Shown here one piece after another: positions 9,174 to 18,866 of a DNA stretch of 64,000 bases. Source of the stretch: SKKY01 sp965228015 (lineage in GTDB: Bacteria > Bacillota > Peptococcia > Peptococcales > SKKY01); assembly GCA_965228015.1 (NCBI GenBank), contig OZ245787.1, forward strand, positions 62,001-126,000, in the 5' to 3' direction. The notes beneath the pieces were generated by a model, which was not told the origin of the DNA, did not search any database, and saw only the letters and a list, made by a program, of their open reading frames with translations. The position numbers and the translations under genes were made by a program. Every line of letters begins with the position of its first letter. Position 1 is the first letter of the stretch.

Positions 9174-11808
9174 AAAGTATATTTACGCGTTCAATGAAGG
9201 GAACAAAGACATGAAAAGCCTTCTTGGAGGTAAAGGAGCTAACCTTGCAGAAATGACTAACATTGGAATTCCAGTACCACCAGGAATCACTATTACTACT
9301 GAAGCTTGCATTGATTACTTTAAAGAAGGAAATAAACTTCCCGGAAACCTTGAAGAACAAATTTGGGAGTACATGAAGTCTCTTGAAGAAAAGTTAGGCA
9401 AAAAATTTGGTGATAATGAAGATCCCTTGTTATTTTCAGTTAGATCAGGTTCAGTTTTTTCAATGCCAGGTATGATGGATACAGTTTTAAACCTTGGTCT
9501 TAATGACCAGGCAGTTGAAGGATTAGCAAAGAAAACAGAAGAAAGAAGATTTGCATATGATTGTTACCGCAGATTTACCCAAATGTTTTCAAATGTAGTA
9601 TTAGACATTGAACATCATGAATTTGAAGTTGTTTTAGATGCACTTAAACACAAAAAAGGTGTTGAGCAGGACAATGAATTAGAAGCAACTGACCTTGAAG
9701 CATTAGTTGTCGATTATAAAAAACTTGTAAAAAAAGTAATGAAAAAAGATTTTCCACAAGATCCAAAGGAGCAGCTTTTACTTTCGGTTGAAGCAGTATT
9801 CAGATCATGGAATAATGAAAGAGCAAAAGTCTACAGAAGAATTAACAAAATAGATGACAATTTAGGAACTGCAGTAAACATTCAGGCAATGGTATTTGGT
9901 AACCTTGGCCCAACAAGTGGAACAGGTGTTGCTTTCACAAGAAACCCATCTAATGGTGAGAACAAACTATACGGAGAATATTTAATTAATGCTCAAGGTG
10001 AGGATGTTGTTGCGGGGATCAGAACTCCTCAGCCAATTAGCCAGCTTGAAAATGATACGCTTCATGTTTATGAAGATTTTGTAAGAATTACCAAGAAACT
10101 TGAAAATGACTACAAAGATATGCAGGATATTGAGTTTACTGTTCAAGAAGGAACTTTATATATTCTTCAAACCAGAACAGGAAAAAGAACGGTTCAGGCT
10201 GCTATAAATATTGCTGTAGATATGGTAAATGATGGAATAATTTCAAAAGAAGAAGCACTTGTAAGAATTCAGGCTGATCAGCTAGATCAAATGCTTCATA
10301 CAAGAATTGATCCAGAAGCAAAGTTAAACATAATTGCTAAAGGACTTCCAGCATCCCCGGGAGCTGCCAGCGGCCATGTTGTTTTTAATGCTAATGAGGC
10401 AGAAAAAAGAGGTCTTGCAGGAGAAGCAGTAATTCTTGTAAGAACAGAAACAACTCCCGATGACATTCATGGTATTATTCAGGCTAAAGGTATTTTAACC
10501 AGCCGTGGCGGAATGACAAGTCATGCTGCTGTAGTAGCAAGAGGTATGGGTAAGCCTTGTGTTTGTGGTGCTGAAACTTTAAAAATTAATTATGCAGACA
10601 ATTGCATTAAAGTTGGAGATATTATTATTAATAAAGGTGACTTTATTTCCATAGATGGTACTGCTGGGCATGTAATCCTTGGAGAAGTGCCTATGATTGA
10701 CCCTGAAATTTCAGAAAACTTTAATACAATTCTTGAATGGGCAGATGAAATAAAAAAATTAGATGTAAGAGCAAATGCTGATAATCCAGAAGATGCTGAA
10801 AAGGCAAAAGAATTTGGAGCAAAAGGTATTGGACTTTGCCGTACAGAGCATATGTTTATGGCTCAGGGCAGACTTCCAATAGTTCAGCAAATGATTCTAT
10901 CTGAAGATCTTGTAAACAGAAAAAAAGCTTTGGAAAAATTACTTCCAATCCAGGAAGAGGATTTTTACGGTATATTGAAGTCAATGGCAGGATTCCCTGT
11001 GACAATAAGACTTCTTGATCCACCATTGCATGAGTTTCTTCCAAATTATGAAGAGTTGCTTATTGAAGTGACTGAACTAAGAGTAAGAGGGAATAATGAA
11101 GAGCTTAAAAAAGAAAAAGAAGAGCTTCTGCGCAAAGTAAAAGAATTAGAAGAGATGAATCCAATGCTTGGACACAGAGGATGTCGTTTAGGAATAAGTT
11201 ATCCAGAAATTTACAAAATGCAGACTGAAGCAATTTTCAGAGCTTGTGCAAGATTAACAAAAGAGAATGTTGAAGTTCATCCTGAAGTTGAAATTCCTTT
11301 GGCTATTTCTTGCAAAGAACTTGAAATAATTAAAGAAATGATTGATCAGACAGTAGTTGAGGTTAAAAATGAATTTAATGCAGCCTTTGACTATATTATT
11401 GCAGCTATGATTGAGCTTCCAAGAGCAGCTCTTACTGCAGATGAATTTGCTGAGCAAGTTGAATTATTCAGTTTCGGTACAAATGACCTTACTCAGACAA
11501 CTCTTGGTTTTAGCCGTGATGATGCTGAAGGTAAATTTATGCCAACATATATTGAAAAGAAAATTTTCCCAGAAAGTCCATTTATTGTTTTAGACAGAGA
11601 TGGGGTAGGAGAATTAATGAAGATTGCAGTTGAAAAAGGAAGAAAAGTTAAACCAGATCTTGAAATTGGAATTTGTGGTGAACATGGGGGAGAACCAAGT
11701 TCAGTTGAATTCTGTCACATAATCGGGTTGGATTTCGTAAGCTGCTCTCCATTCAGAGTACCAATAGCAAGACTGGCAGCAGCACAAGCAGCAATTAACA
11801 ACAAATAA
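9163..11808 (+). CDS. ppdK: pyruvate, phosphate dikinase
   Basis: The enzyme interconverts pyruvate, ATP and Pi with PEP, AMP and PPi, which gives PPi-linked glycolysis or gluconeogenesis in anaerobes. At 881 residues it has an N-terminal ATP-grasp domain (NIGIPVPPGITITTEA region), the swivelling phosphohistidine domain with the Thr-Ser-His of GGMTSHAAVVARGMG, and a C-terminal PEP-binding TIM barrel ending in GICGEHGGEPSSVEF. The start is a TTG with AGGGGTGA upstream, inside the end of ppsR. The regulatory threonine two residues before the catalytic His is the target of the upstream gene product. The gene is intact over 2.6 kb. Confidence 0.96.
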   Translation: MTGKKYIYAFNEGNKDMKSLLGGKGANLAEMTNIGIPVPPGITITTEACIDYFKEGNKLPGNLEEQIWEYMKSLEEKLGKKFGDNEDPLLFSVRSGSVFSMPGMMDTVLNLGLNDQAVEGLAKKTEERRFAYDCYRRFTQMFSNVVLDIEHHEFEVVLDALKHKKGVEQDNELEATDLEALVVDYKKLVKKVMKKDFPQDPKEQLLLSVEAVFRSWNNERAKVYRRINKIDDNLGTAVNIQAMVFGNLGPTSGTGVAFTRNPSNGENKLYGEYLINAQGEDVVAGIRTPQPISQLENDTLHVYEDFVRITKKLENDYKDMQDIEFTVQEGTLYILQTRTGKRTVQAAINIAVDMVNDGIISKEEALVRIQADQLDQMLHTRIDPEAKLNIIAKGLPASPGAASGHVVFNANEAEKRGLAGEAVILVRTETTPDDIHGIIQAKGILTSRGGMTSHAAVVARGMGKPCVCGAETLKINYADNCIKVGDIIINKGDFISIDGTAGHVILGEVPMIDPEISENFNTILEWADEIKKLDVRANADNPEDAEKAKEFGAKGIGLCRTEHMFMAQGRLPIVQQMILSEDLVNRKKALEKLLPIQEEDFYGILKSMAGFPVTIRLLDPPLHEFLPNYEELLIEVTELRVRGNNEELKKEKEELLRKVKELEEMNPMLGHRGCRLGISYPEIYKMQTEAIFRACARLTKENVEVHPEVEIPLAISCKELEIIKEMIDQTVVEVKNEFNAAFDYIIAAMIELPRAALTADEFAEQVELFSFGTNDLTQTTLGFSRDDAEGKFMPTYIEKKIFPESPFIVLDRDGVGELMKIAVEKGRKVKPDLEIGICGEHGGEPSSVEFCHIIGLDFVSCSPFRVPIARLAAAQAAINNK

Positions 11809-11819
11809 ATAAAAGATAT

Positions 11820-11863
11820 AAAATGCCTGAAAGATATTAAAGTATCTTTCAGGCATTTTATAT
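11820..11863 (+). terminator. terminator after ppdK
   Basis: AAATGCCTGAAAGATA pairs with TATCTTTCAGGCATTT around a 6-nt loop. A TATAAT at 11873-11878 may serve the next gene, but no good -35 box is seen. Confidence 0.85.
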
Positions 11864-11906
11864 ATAAAACTTTATAATATGATAAAATATAACCTGAGGT
11901 GAAAAT

Positions 11907-12944
11907 ATGACTCGTCAATATTTGGAAATGCAGGAAAAGAAAAATCTGGCTTCTTACGCAGCACATTCTTCTGAATCAAAAGGGCGTTTTTATCCTGAAG
12001 GTAAAGATGTTTTAAGGACAGCGTATATGAGGGATAGAGACAGAATCATTCATTCAAAAGCTTTTAGAAGGCTAAAACATAAAACTCAGGTGTTTATTGC
12101 ACCGGGGAGTGATCACTTTCGCACCAGGCTCACTCACACCTTGGAAGTGTCTCAAATTGGAAGAACGATTGGCCGAGGTTTAGGTTTAAATGAAGATCTT
12201 ATTGAAGCAATAGCCCTTGCCCATGATATTGGCCACACACCCTTTGCTCATGCTGGTGAAGAGGTTTTAAACAGACTTATTCCTGGTGGTTTTAAGCATA
12301 ACCATAATAGTGTCAGGGTGTTAACAAAAATAGAAAGAAAATCTGAAAAATACCCAGGACTTAATTTATCTAAAGAAGTTTTAGATGGAGTTCTTCATCA
12401 CAGTGGATTTAATAAAAGCAAGGAAAGAGCAGGGACATTAGAGGGACAGGTAATTCGTTTAAGTGATAAAATTGCCTATGTGCAGCATGATATAGATGAT
12501 GCAATGAGAGCAGGAACTCTTTCGGAAAAAGATTTGCCAAAGAAGGCAGTACAACTGCTAGGTAGAACTCACGGGGACAGAATAGGAGTACTTGTTTATG
12601 ATGCAATTGAGCATTCAAGGTATCTTCTGTCAAAGAATGAGTTTGTTGTTTCTCCAAGTCCTGAGTGTAATGAAGCCTTAGTAGAGCTAAGAGAATTTAT
12701 GTTTAACAATATTTATCTTGGTAATGTTTGCAAGGAAGAAAGAACAAAAGCCACTTTAGTTATTAAATATTTATATGAATATTATTTGAAAAACATTGAT
12801 AAGCTTCCTGAATTTTACAAGAAAATTGCTGAAGAGGAAGGAAAGGAACAAGGGATTGCAGATTATATTTCAGGTATGAGTGATAATTATTGTATCAGCA
12901 CATTTAAAGATCTTACAATTCCTCGCTCCAATATTAATTTATGA
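11907..12944 (+). CDS. dgt: dGTPase-like HD-domain triphosphohydrolase
   Basis: This is a deoxyguanosinetriphosphate triphosphohydrolase-like protein of 345 residues, the short Dgt type of Firmicutes. The HD metal site is visible as RLTHTLEVSQI followed by AHDIGHTPFAHAGEE. The N-terminal RDRDRIIHSKAFRRLKHKTQV motif is characteristic. The family cleaves dNTPs to nucleoside and triphosphate. It starts at an ATG with GAGGTG upstream and overlaps yqxD by four bases. It belongs to the dgt-yqxD-dnaG-rpoD macromolecular synthesis cluster. Confidence 0.92.
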   Translation: MTRQYLEMQEKKNLASYAAHSSESKGRFYPEGKDVLRTAYMRDRDRIIHSKAFRRLKHKTQVFIAPGSDHFRTRLTHTLEVSQIGRTIGRGLGLNEDLIEAIALAHDIGHTPFAHAGEEVLNRLIPGGFKHNHNSVRVLTKIERKSEKYPGLNLSKEVLDGVLHHSGFNKSKERAGTLEGQVIRLSDKIAYVQHDIDDAMRAGTLSEKDLPKKAVQLLGRTHGDRIGVLVYDAIEHSRYLLSKNEFVVSPSPECNEALVELREFMFNNIYLGNVCKEERTKATLVIKYLYEYYLKNIDKLPEFYKKIAEEEGKEQGIADYISGMSDNYCISTFKDLTIPRSNINL

Positions 12945-13399
12945 ATAAATTTAAAATAATTGTTGATTCGGATGCATGCCCCTTTAAAAATGAAATTATT
13001 GACCAGGCAAAAAAACATGGTATAGAGTTATATTTTGTTTTTAGTACTTCGCATATTTCCAATTGTCCGGAATATGTAAAAAAAATTATGGTTGATAATA
13101 TCAAAGAAGCTGCGGATTTAGCAGTAGTTAACTTGGCAAAAGAAAATGATATAATTATAACTCAGGATTATGGACTTGCTGCTATGGTGCTTTCTAAAAA
13201 AGCCAGGGTGCTTTTAAACAGAGGTCAGGTTGCAGATCATAATAATATTGATCAACTTCTGGCTTTTCGTCATGAAAGTGCTAAAAACAGAAGAAACAGG
13301 GTAAGAATAAAAGGCCCTTCAAAAATAACTGAAACAGATAGAAAAAACTTTATTGAACAGTTAAATAAAATGATTTACAGAATTATAGGAGTTGATTAA
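12941..13399 (+). CDS. yqxD: DUF188 / YaiI-YqxD family protein
   Basis: This 152-residue cytoplasmic protein of the UPF0178 family starts IIVDSDACPFKNEI and has the ITQDYGLAAMVL and LLNRGQVADHNNIDQLL segments typical of the group. The fold resembles PIN-like nucleases, but the function is not established. It is conserved between dgt and dnaG in clostridia. Its ATG overlaps the dgt stop, and its own stop lies within the start region of dnaG. Confidence 0.88.
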   Translation: MNKFKIIVDSDACPFKNEIIDQAKKHGIELYFVFSTSHISNCPEYVKKIMVDNIKEAADLAVVNLAKENDIIITQDYGLAAMVLSKKARVLLNRGQVADHNNIDQLLAFRHESAKNRRNRVRIKGPSKITETDRKNFIEQLNKMIYRIIGVD

Positions 13400-15182
13400 A
13401 ACGGCTGGAAACAATTTTTTTGAACAGGATAAAATCCAAGAAGTTCTGGACCGTGTTAATATAGTTGAATTGGTTTCAGGTTACATTAACCTTAAACGAA
13501 TGGGAGCTAATTATAAAGGATTGTGCCCCTTTCATTCTGAAAAAACTCCCTCTTTTGTTGTGTCTGAAACAAAGCAAATGTTTCATTGCTTTGGATGTGG
13601 CACAGGGGGAAATGCTATAAAGTTTTATATGGATATTGAAAGTAAAAGTTTTCCAGAGGCATTAAGGGAATTAGCTGAAAAAAATGGAATAACTATAGAG
13701 GAAGTAAAATTAACTCCAGAAGAAGATCGCAGGAAAAAACAATATAAAAGGTATCTTGCAATTAACAAACTTGCAGCAGAGTTTTTCAAGCATTCTCTTC
13801 ACAATACTCAAGAGGGCAGTAAAGGTCTTGAATATTTAAAAAACCGAAAATTAAGCAGTGAGCTAATAGAAAAATTTAATCTTGGATGGGCTGAAGATAG
13901 CTGGCAAAATCTGAAGAACTTTCTCAATAGTAAAAACATTTCTGATGAAGAGTTATATCGTCTCGGATTACTAAGTAAAAATCAGGATGGAACAAGATAT
14001 TTTGATAAGTTCCGAGGGAGAATAATGTTCCCAATTCAAGATGTAAATGGAAATTATATTGCCTTTGGTGGAAGAATCATTGGAGAAGGTGAACCAAAAT
14101 ACTTAAACTCACCAGATACTCCGGTATATAATAAAGGAAAACATCTTTACGCTTTAAATAATGCAAAGAATGAAATTAGAAAAAAAGACTATGCTCTTTT
14201 AGTTGAAGGATATATGGATGTTTTAATTTGTCATCAATTTGGTATAGAGAATGCAACAGCCTCTCTTGGAACAGCCCTAACTGCCGACCAGGTTAAACTA
14301 TTAATGCGATACACTATTGATTGCAAAGTGGCTTATGATGGTGATAATGCAGGAGAGAAAGCAGCCCTTAGAGTTTTTGAAGTTTTAGCTGATGCAGGAA
14401 TGAAAACACAGGGGATACAGTTTCCTGATGGTGTAGATCCAGATGAATTTCTGCTAAAATATGGTGCTGAAAATTTTGAAAAGCTAATTGAGAAAGCAGA
14501 ACATCCTGTGATTTTCAAACTTAATTATTTAATTCCTTCCGGAGAACTTAATATTTCTGAAAAGAATAATATTATATCCCAGGTTTCCGAGGATATTTTC
14601 AAAGTAAAAAGTACTATTTTAAGAGACTATATTGTAAAACAAATGTCTTTAAAACTTGGTCTTCAAGAAGATTTAGTAAGATCAGAATTAAACCTGCTTT
14701 TCCGAAATAAGAAAAATAAAATGAATCCAAGGGAATTAAAGAAACCAGCAATAAAAAAAGAAATTAAATATAAAAAAGAACATATTTTTTTACTGCAAAA
14801 AATTAAGGAAAAGCCAGAGCTGGCTGAAGAAGTTGAAAAAAGAGGAGGTTCATGTTTATTCCTTGAAGATCTTGAGGATATCTATATTTACTTTACTAAA
14901 GGGGATAATCATGATACAATAAAAAATCTGAGAAATTCATATGATAAGCTTATTTCTGCTATTTTGCTCCATGAATTTGATTACGAAAATGAAGAAAAAG
15001 CCTTTTTTGAGATTCTGAATAATATGTGTTGTCTCAAGCTGGACAAAGATTTCACTGAGAAACAAAAAAAACTTATGGAATCAGAAAAAAAAGGTGATCA
15101 AAAAGAAATTCAGGCAATTCTTTCGGAAATAAATGAAATCATTAAAAGTAAAGATCGAATCAGAAAGGGGCTATTTAATTGA
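13392..15182 (+). CDS. dnaG: DNA primase
   Basis: This is the primase that makes RNA primers for replication. At 596 residues it carries the N-terminal CHC2 zinc finger (CPFHSEKTPSF ... HCFGCGTGGNAIKF), the core with the TOPRIM motifs (LLVEGYMDVL and YDGDNAGEKA) and a C-terminal helicase-binding region. The usual start is taken as the TTG at 13392, but AGGAG directly abuts it, so the start a few codons downstream is uncertain. It overlaps yqxD upstream and rpoD downstream, as expected for the primase-sigma operon. Confidence 0.94.
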   Translation: MIKTAGNNFFEQDKIQEVLDRVNIVELVSGYINLKRMGANYKGLCPFHSEKTPSFVVSETKQMFHCFGCGTGGNAIKFYMDIESKSFPEALRELAEKNGITIEEVKLTPEEDRRKKQYKRYLAINKLAAEFFKHSLHNTQEGSKGLEYLKNRKLSSELIEKFNLGWAEDSWQNLKNFLNSKNISDEELYRLGLLSKNQDGTRYFDKFRGRIMFPIQDVNGNYIAFGGRIIGEGEPKYLNSPDTPVYNKGKHLYALNNAKNEIRKKDYALLVEGYMDVLICHQFGIENATASLGTALTADQVKLLMRYTIDCKVAYDGDNAGEKAALRVFEVLADAGMKTQGIQFPDGVDPDEFLLKYGAENFEKLIEKAEHPVIFKLNYLIPSGELNISEKNNIISQVSEDIFKVKSTILRDYIVKQMSLKLGLQEDLVRSELNLLFRNKKNKMNPRELKKPAIKKEIKYKKEHIFLLQKIKEKPELAEEVEKRGGSCLFLEDLEDIYIYFTKGDNHDTIKNLRNSYDKLISAILLHEFDYENEEKAFFEILNNMCCLKLDKDFTEKQKKLMESEKKGDQKEIQAILSEINEIIKSKDRIRKGLFN

Positions 15183-16237
15183 AAGAGGAATTACAATCAA
15201 TTAAGGGATTTTCGGAGCTTTTTGAAAAAGGTAAGAAAGATAAAACTATTACCCAAAAGGAATTTGAAGATAAATTCGAAAAAGTTGACCTTACCCCTGA
15301 ACAAATCGAAGACATAATGGACTTTTTTACAGATAATGACATAGAAATACTAGATACGGATAAAGATGCTGAGGAAGAAGTTATTGATTTATCAACTCCA
15401 GACGAAGTTTCTGTTGATGATCCGGTTCGTATGTATTTAAAAGAAATCGGACGGATTGATTTGTTAAGCGGAGAAGAAGAAGTTGAACTTGCAATCCGCA
15501 TGGAACAAGGAGACGAAGCTGCAAAAAGAAAACTTTGCGAAGCAAATTTAAGGTTAGTAGTAAGTATAGCAAAAAGATATGTAGGCAGAGGTATGTCTTT
15601 TCTTGATTTAATACAAGAAGGAAATCTGGGTCTTATTAAGGCTGTTGAAAAATTTGACTATACTAAAGGATTTAAATTTAGTACTTATGCAACCTGGTGG
15701 ATCAGACAAGCAATAACCAGAGCAATAGCTGACCAGGCTCGTACAATCAGAATTCCTGTTCATATGGTGGAAACAATAAATAAACTTGTTAGAATACAAA
15801 GACAGCTTCTTCAAAAACTAGGAAGAGAACCTTTCCCTGAAGAAATTGCTAAGGAAATGGACATAACTGAAGAAAGAGTAAGAGAAATAATGAAAATTGC
15901 TCAAGAACCAGTATCTCTTGAAACCCCTATCGGAGAAGAAGAAGATAGTCATCTTGGAGATTTTATCGAGGATGAAGATGCTCTTGCCCCTGCCGACAGT
16001 GCTTCATATATCCTGTTAAAAGAGCAATTAGAAGAAGTTTTAGAATCTTTGACAGACAGAGAAAAGAAAGTATTAAGACTTCGTTTTGGTCTCGATGATG
16101 GAAAAGCAAGGACTTTGGAAGAAGTTGGAAAGCAATTTGGAGTAACAAGAGAAAGAATTCGTCAGATAGAAGCTAAGGCATTAAGAAAATTAAGACATCC
16201 TTCAAGAAGCAAAAAATTAAAAGATTATCTTGACTAA
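15179..16237 (+). CDS. rpoD: RNA polymerase primary sigma factor
   Basis: This is the housekeeping sigma-70 factor, 352 residues, with a shortened region 1.1 as in other clostridia. Region 2 is seen as EANLRLVVSIAKRYVGRGMSF, followed by KFSTYATWWIRQAITRAIAD (2.3-2.4). Region 4.2 is VTRERIRQIEAKALRKLRHP. The start is a TTG with AAAGGGG upstream, overlapping the dnaG stop. The gene is intact, and no terminator stands between it and the tRNA promoter 30 bases downstream. Confidence 0.96.
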   Translation: MKEELQSIKGFSELFEKGKKDKTITQKEFEDKFEKVDLTPEQIEDIMDFFTDNDIEILDTDKDAEEEVIDLSTPDEVSVDDPVRMYLKEIGRIDLLSGEEEVELAIRMEQGDEAAKRKLCEANLRLVVSIAKRYVGRGMSFLDLIQEGNLGLIKAVEKFDYTKGFKFSTYATWWIRQAITRAIADQARTIRIPVHMVETINKLVRIQRQLLQKLGREPFPEEIAKEMDITEERVREIMKIAQEPVSLETPIGEEEDSHLGDFIEDEDALAPADSASYILLKEQLEEVLESLTDREKKVLRLRFGLDDGKARTLEEVGKQFGVTRERIRQIEAKALRKLRHPSRSKKLKDYLD

Positions 16238-16265
16238 AAAATGGAAAAAATATTAATTTTTTTTC

Positions 16266-16294
16266 TTGACACCAGTTCAGATGCCAGATATAAT
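16266..16294 (+). promoter_or_regulatory. consensus sigma-70 promoter of the tRNA cluster
   Basis: TTGACA (16266-16271) and TATAAT (16289-16294) match the consensus at all 12 positions with a 17-bp spacer. The first tRNA starts 22 bases downstream. Confidence 0.92.
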
Positions 16295-16315
16295 AACTAA
16301 TGTTGCTAGGTTAAT

Positions 16316-16390
16316 GGGCCTATAGCTCAGTGGTAGAGCCCCCGGCTCATAACCGGGTGGTCCCTGGTTCGATCCCAGGTGGGCCCACCA
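16316..16390 (+). tRNA. tRNA with CAT anticodon (Met or Ile2)
   Basis: The cloverleaf has a GGGCCTA/TGGGCCC acceptor stem, a D arm GCTCAGTGGTAGAGC and an anticodon loop CTCATAA closed by CCCGG/CCGGG. The T arm is CTGGTTCGATCCCAG, and CCA is encoded. The CAT anticodon may read AUG (elongator Met) or, after lysidine modification, AUA (Ile2). The GGCTCATAACC loop is also seen in Ile2 tRNAs, so I do not choose. Confidence 0.93.
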
Positions 16391-16418
16391 TTCTGAGCTA
16401 CAAAAGAGTTAACAATGG

Positions 16419-16495
16419 GGCGCGTTGGAGAAGCGGTTTAACTCACCAGCCTTTCACGCTGGCATTCACGGGTTCGAATCCCGTACGCGTCACCA
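16419..16495 (+). tRNA. tRNA-Glu (TTC)
   Basis: The acceptor GGCGCGT pairs with ACGCGTC. The anticodon stem CCAGC/GCTGG closes the loop CTTTCAC with anticodon TTC. The T arm is ACGGGTTCGAATCCCGT, and CCA is encoded. Confidence 0.93.
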
Positions 16496-16504
16496 TAAAT
16501 ATAA

Positions 16505-16580
16505 GGGCGATTAGCTCAGTTGGGAGAGTGCTTGCCTTACAAGCAAGATGTCGGCGGTTCGATTCCGTCATCGCCCACCA
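16505..16580 (+). tRNA. tRNA-Val (TAC)
   Basis: The acceptor GGGCGAT pairs with ATCGCCC. The anticodon arm is TTGCCTTACAAGCAA with anticodon TAC. The T loop is GGTTCGATTCC, and CCA is encoded. It is the last tRNA of the cluster. Confidence 0.94.
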
Positions 16581-16616
16581 AAGACCATCAGGGAAATCTC
16601 TGATGGTCTTTTTTAT
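16581..16616 (+). terminator. terminator of the tRNA cluster
   Basis: AAGACCATCAG pairs with CTGATGGTCTT and is followed by six T residues, directly after the CCA of tRNA-Val. Confidence 0.9.
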
Positions 16617-17721
16617 ACATATAAACAGGTTCTTTGTCAAATGTTGGGGTAACCCAATTAGATTAGATTCCATGAGTACCGCATTAAAAAATGCGGTACT
16701 TTTTTAAATTGTTTTTAGTTCATTACGTGCATTATTCTGTTTTTGAATCTCCAAAAACTTCTTACACCATAAGCATTTCTTTTTAAAACCTTAATTTTGT
16801 TATTAACTCCTTCTGTATATCCGTTAGTATAAGTACAAGTAAATGAATTAAGAATATATTTCTGCCAGTTGAAAATGGTTCTGGAGCATTTATCGAATTC
16901 TTCAAGCTCACAGGACATAACAAACATATACCAGGCTTTCAAATTCTTTTTTGCACTTTCTAAATCACTGCTGTCAACAAAGTTATAAAATTTTTCTTTT
17001 AACATATAAGCTTTTTGCAGTTTCTCAGAAGTAGCAAGCATAACGTTTACCTGGTCAATTTCTTCAGGAGTTAAATACTCCATTCTTTTTAAGAGAAGGG
17101 AGCGACTTCTTTTGAAATATCTTCGCCTTTCCTTGGCAAATTTCTTTTGCTCATCTTTCCTAATTCTTTCAAATGCCCAAGTGACCTGCCTAATGAAATG
17201 AAATTTATCGATAATGATAGTTGCATTTTTAAAATATGTTTCAGCAATATCCTTGTAAGGTTGCCACATATCCATAATGAAGTATTTTACTTTATCCCTG
17301 TCATTGAATTTCCTGAAATAGTCCGATAAAATGTGTTGTTCTCTTCCGTGAAGAATATCAAGTACCTTCTTGTTTTGGGGATCAGTTAATATGCACTGGT
17401 ACTTTTTACCCCCGGCATTACCTTTAAATTCATCAATAGAGATTACTTCGGGCAATTTTGTTAGGGAATAGTTTATGAATCTAAAAAGCCTGAGAGCCGT
17501 TGATGGTGAAATATTATTCTCTTTGGCAATATCAGATACAGAGTAAACATTTTTCATTCGAGTAATTATGTATTTTATCAGCCTGCTGGTCATTCTTTGA
17601 TAGCGGGGGAGAAAATCATTTTTTTCGTAGAATTTTTTATTGCAGTGATTACAAACGTACCTTCTTTTTTTTGTAGTAAATTGTAATGGTCAAGCATCTT
17701 TGTAACACTAAGTACGAAAAA

Positions 17722-18582
17722 TCAGTTTATATTTCGTGCTTCAAATGGAGTCAGCCCTCCATTGTATGAATGAGGTCGAATGTGATTGTACCACACATAA
17801 ACATATTTATTGATAGCTTCATCTAATTGTAGGTCGGTTTCAAATTTTTGGTGGTAAATAAGCTCTGACTTAAGTGATTTATAAAATTTCTCCATTGGAG
17901 CGTTATCATATGGGCAACCTGTTTTACTCATGCTTTGCCTTATTATTCCTTGGCTTTTGCAGCACTCTACGAAAGCCCATGAGGTGAACTGTACCCCCTG
18001 ATCTGAATGTAAGACTAACCCTTCATCTGGGCTCTCTCTTTCAAGAGCTTTAGACAAGGCTTCTATTGCCAGATCTGAGTTGATTCATTTTGAGTTAACC
18101 GTTGCTATTGCTTCCCTTTTTGCTAAATCTATAATAGTACAATTATAACGCATTTTACCGTTTGTTAATCTTATATAGGTGAAATCAGTACACCATACTT
18201 TATTTCTTTCTGTGACAGAGAAATTTTGATTAAGAATATTGGGAAATACTTTGTTCTTTTTACCTTTTACATATTTGGGCCTTTTTCTTACAGTGATTGC
18301 ATGCAGGTTTAATTCCTTGTTCATATACTTATGTGCTGTTGTCTTACTAATAAATATATTTTGCCTTGCAAGAAAAGTGACCATCCACCTATGGCCAATA
18401 ATGCGTCCATTATTGTAATAAATACTTTTTATGTTTTCTTGAACTTTAGCCTTTCCCTCACGATACGTGGATTTTCTGTTCTTTAAGTAATTGTAGTACA
18501 TATTCGGAGAGAGGTTGAACTTGCGGCATAACCAGCACAATCCAAACTCAAGTTTATAGGCATCAATGAACCAATATACCAC
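17722..18582 (-). pseudogene. IS3-family orfB transposase, copy 1 (internal TGA)
   Basis: This is an rve-type integrase core with the DDE residues in VWCTDFTYIRL, LHSDQGVQFTS and the Glu of NAPMEKFYKSLKSELIY. A TGA interrupts the frame after ATVNSK (about 18082-18084) and splits the domain between the first and second Asp. The same TGA is present in copy 2. Confidence 0.82.
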
Positions 18583-18866
18583 TAATCGATTTCCTTTGCG
18601 AAGAATGCCGCTGCTTTTTTTAGGAAGTCATTTTCCTTTTGAAGTTCCATAAGCTTCTTGTTAAGCGCTCTATATTCCTCTGGTGATATTGCATTTTCTT
18701 TATTTTGTGGTTTTGTGTAATGACATTCTTCGCTGTATTTTTTTATCCATCCGGACATTGTTGATTTTGATACACCGTAGGTTGCAAAAAGATCACCAAG
18801 GCTTTTGCTTTTTAGATATTCACGTACAACCTCCTTCTTGAATTCTAAATCGTAACGTTTGCTTAT
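18582..18866 (-). pseudogene. IS3-family orfA, copy 1 (start codon changed to ATA)
   Basis: This is an HTH protein of about 94 residues (RYDLEFKKEVVREYLKSKSLGDL, then GVSKSTMSGWIKKY, leucine-zipper-like tail ELQKENDFLKKAAAFFAKEID). The codon that is ATG in copy 2 is ATA here, so translation initiation is probably lost. A run of seven A residues just before the orfA stop is a plausible -1 slip site for making the OrfAB fusion. Confidence 0.78.

Noticed and set aside
16330..16707. 125-codon plus-strand frame and a minus-strand frame across the tRNA cluster
   Set aside because: Both overlap three well-formed tRNAs and a terminator; no ribosome-binding site or family similarity.
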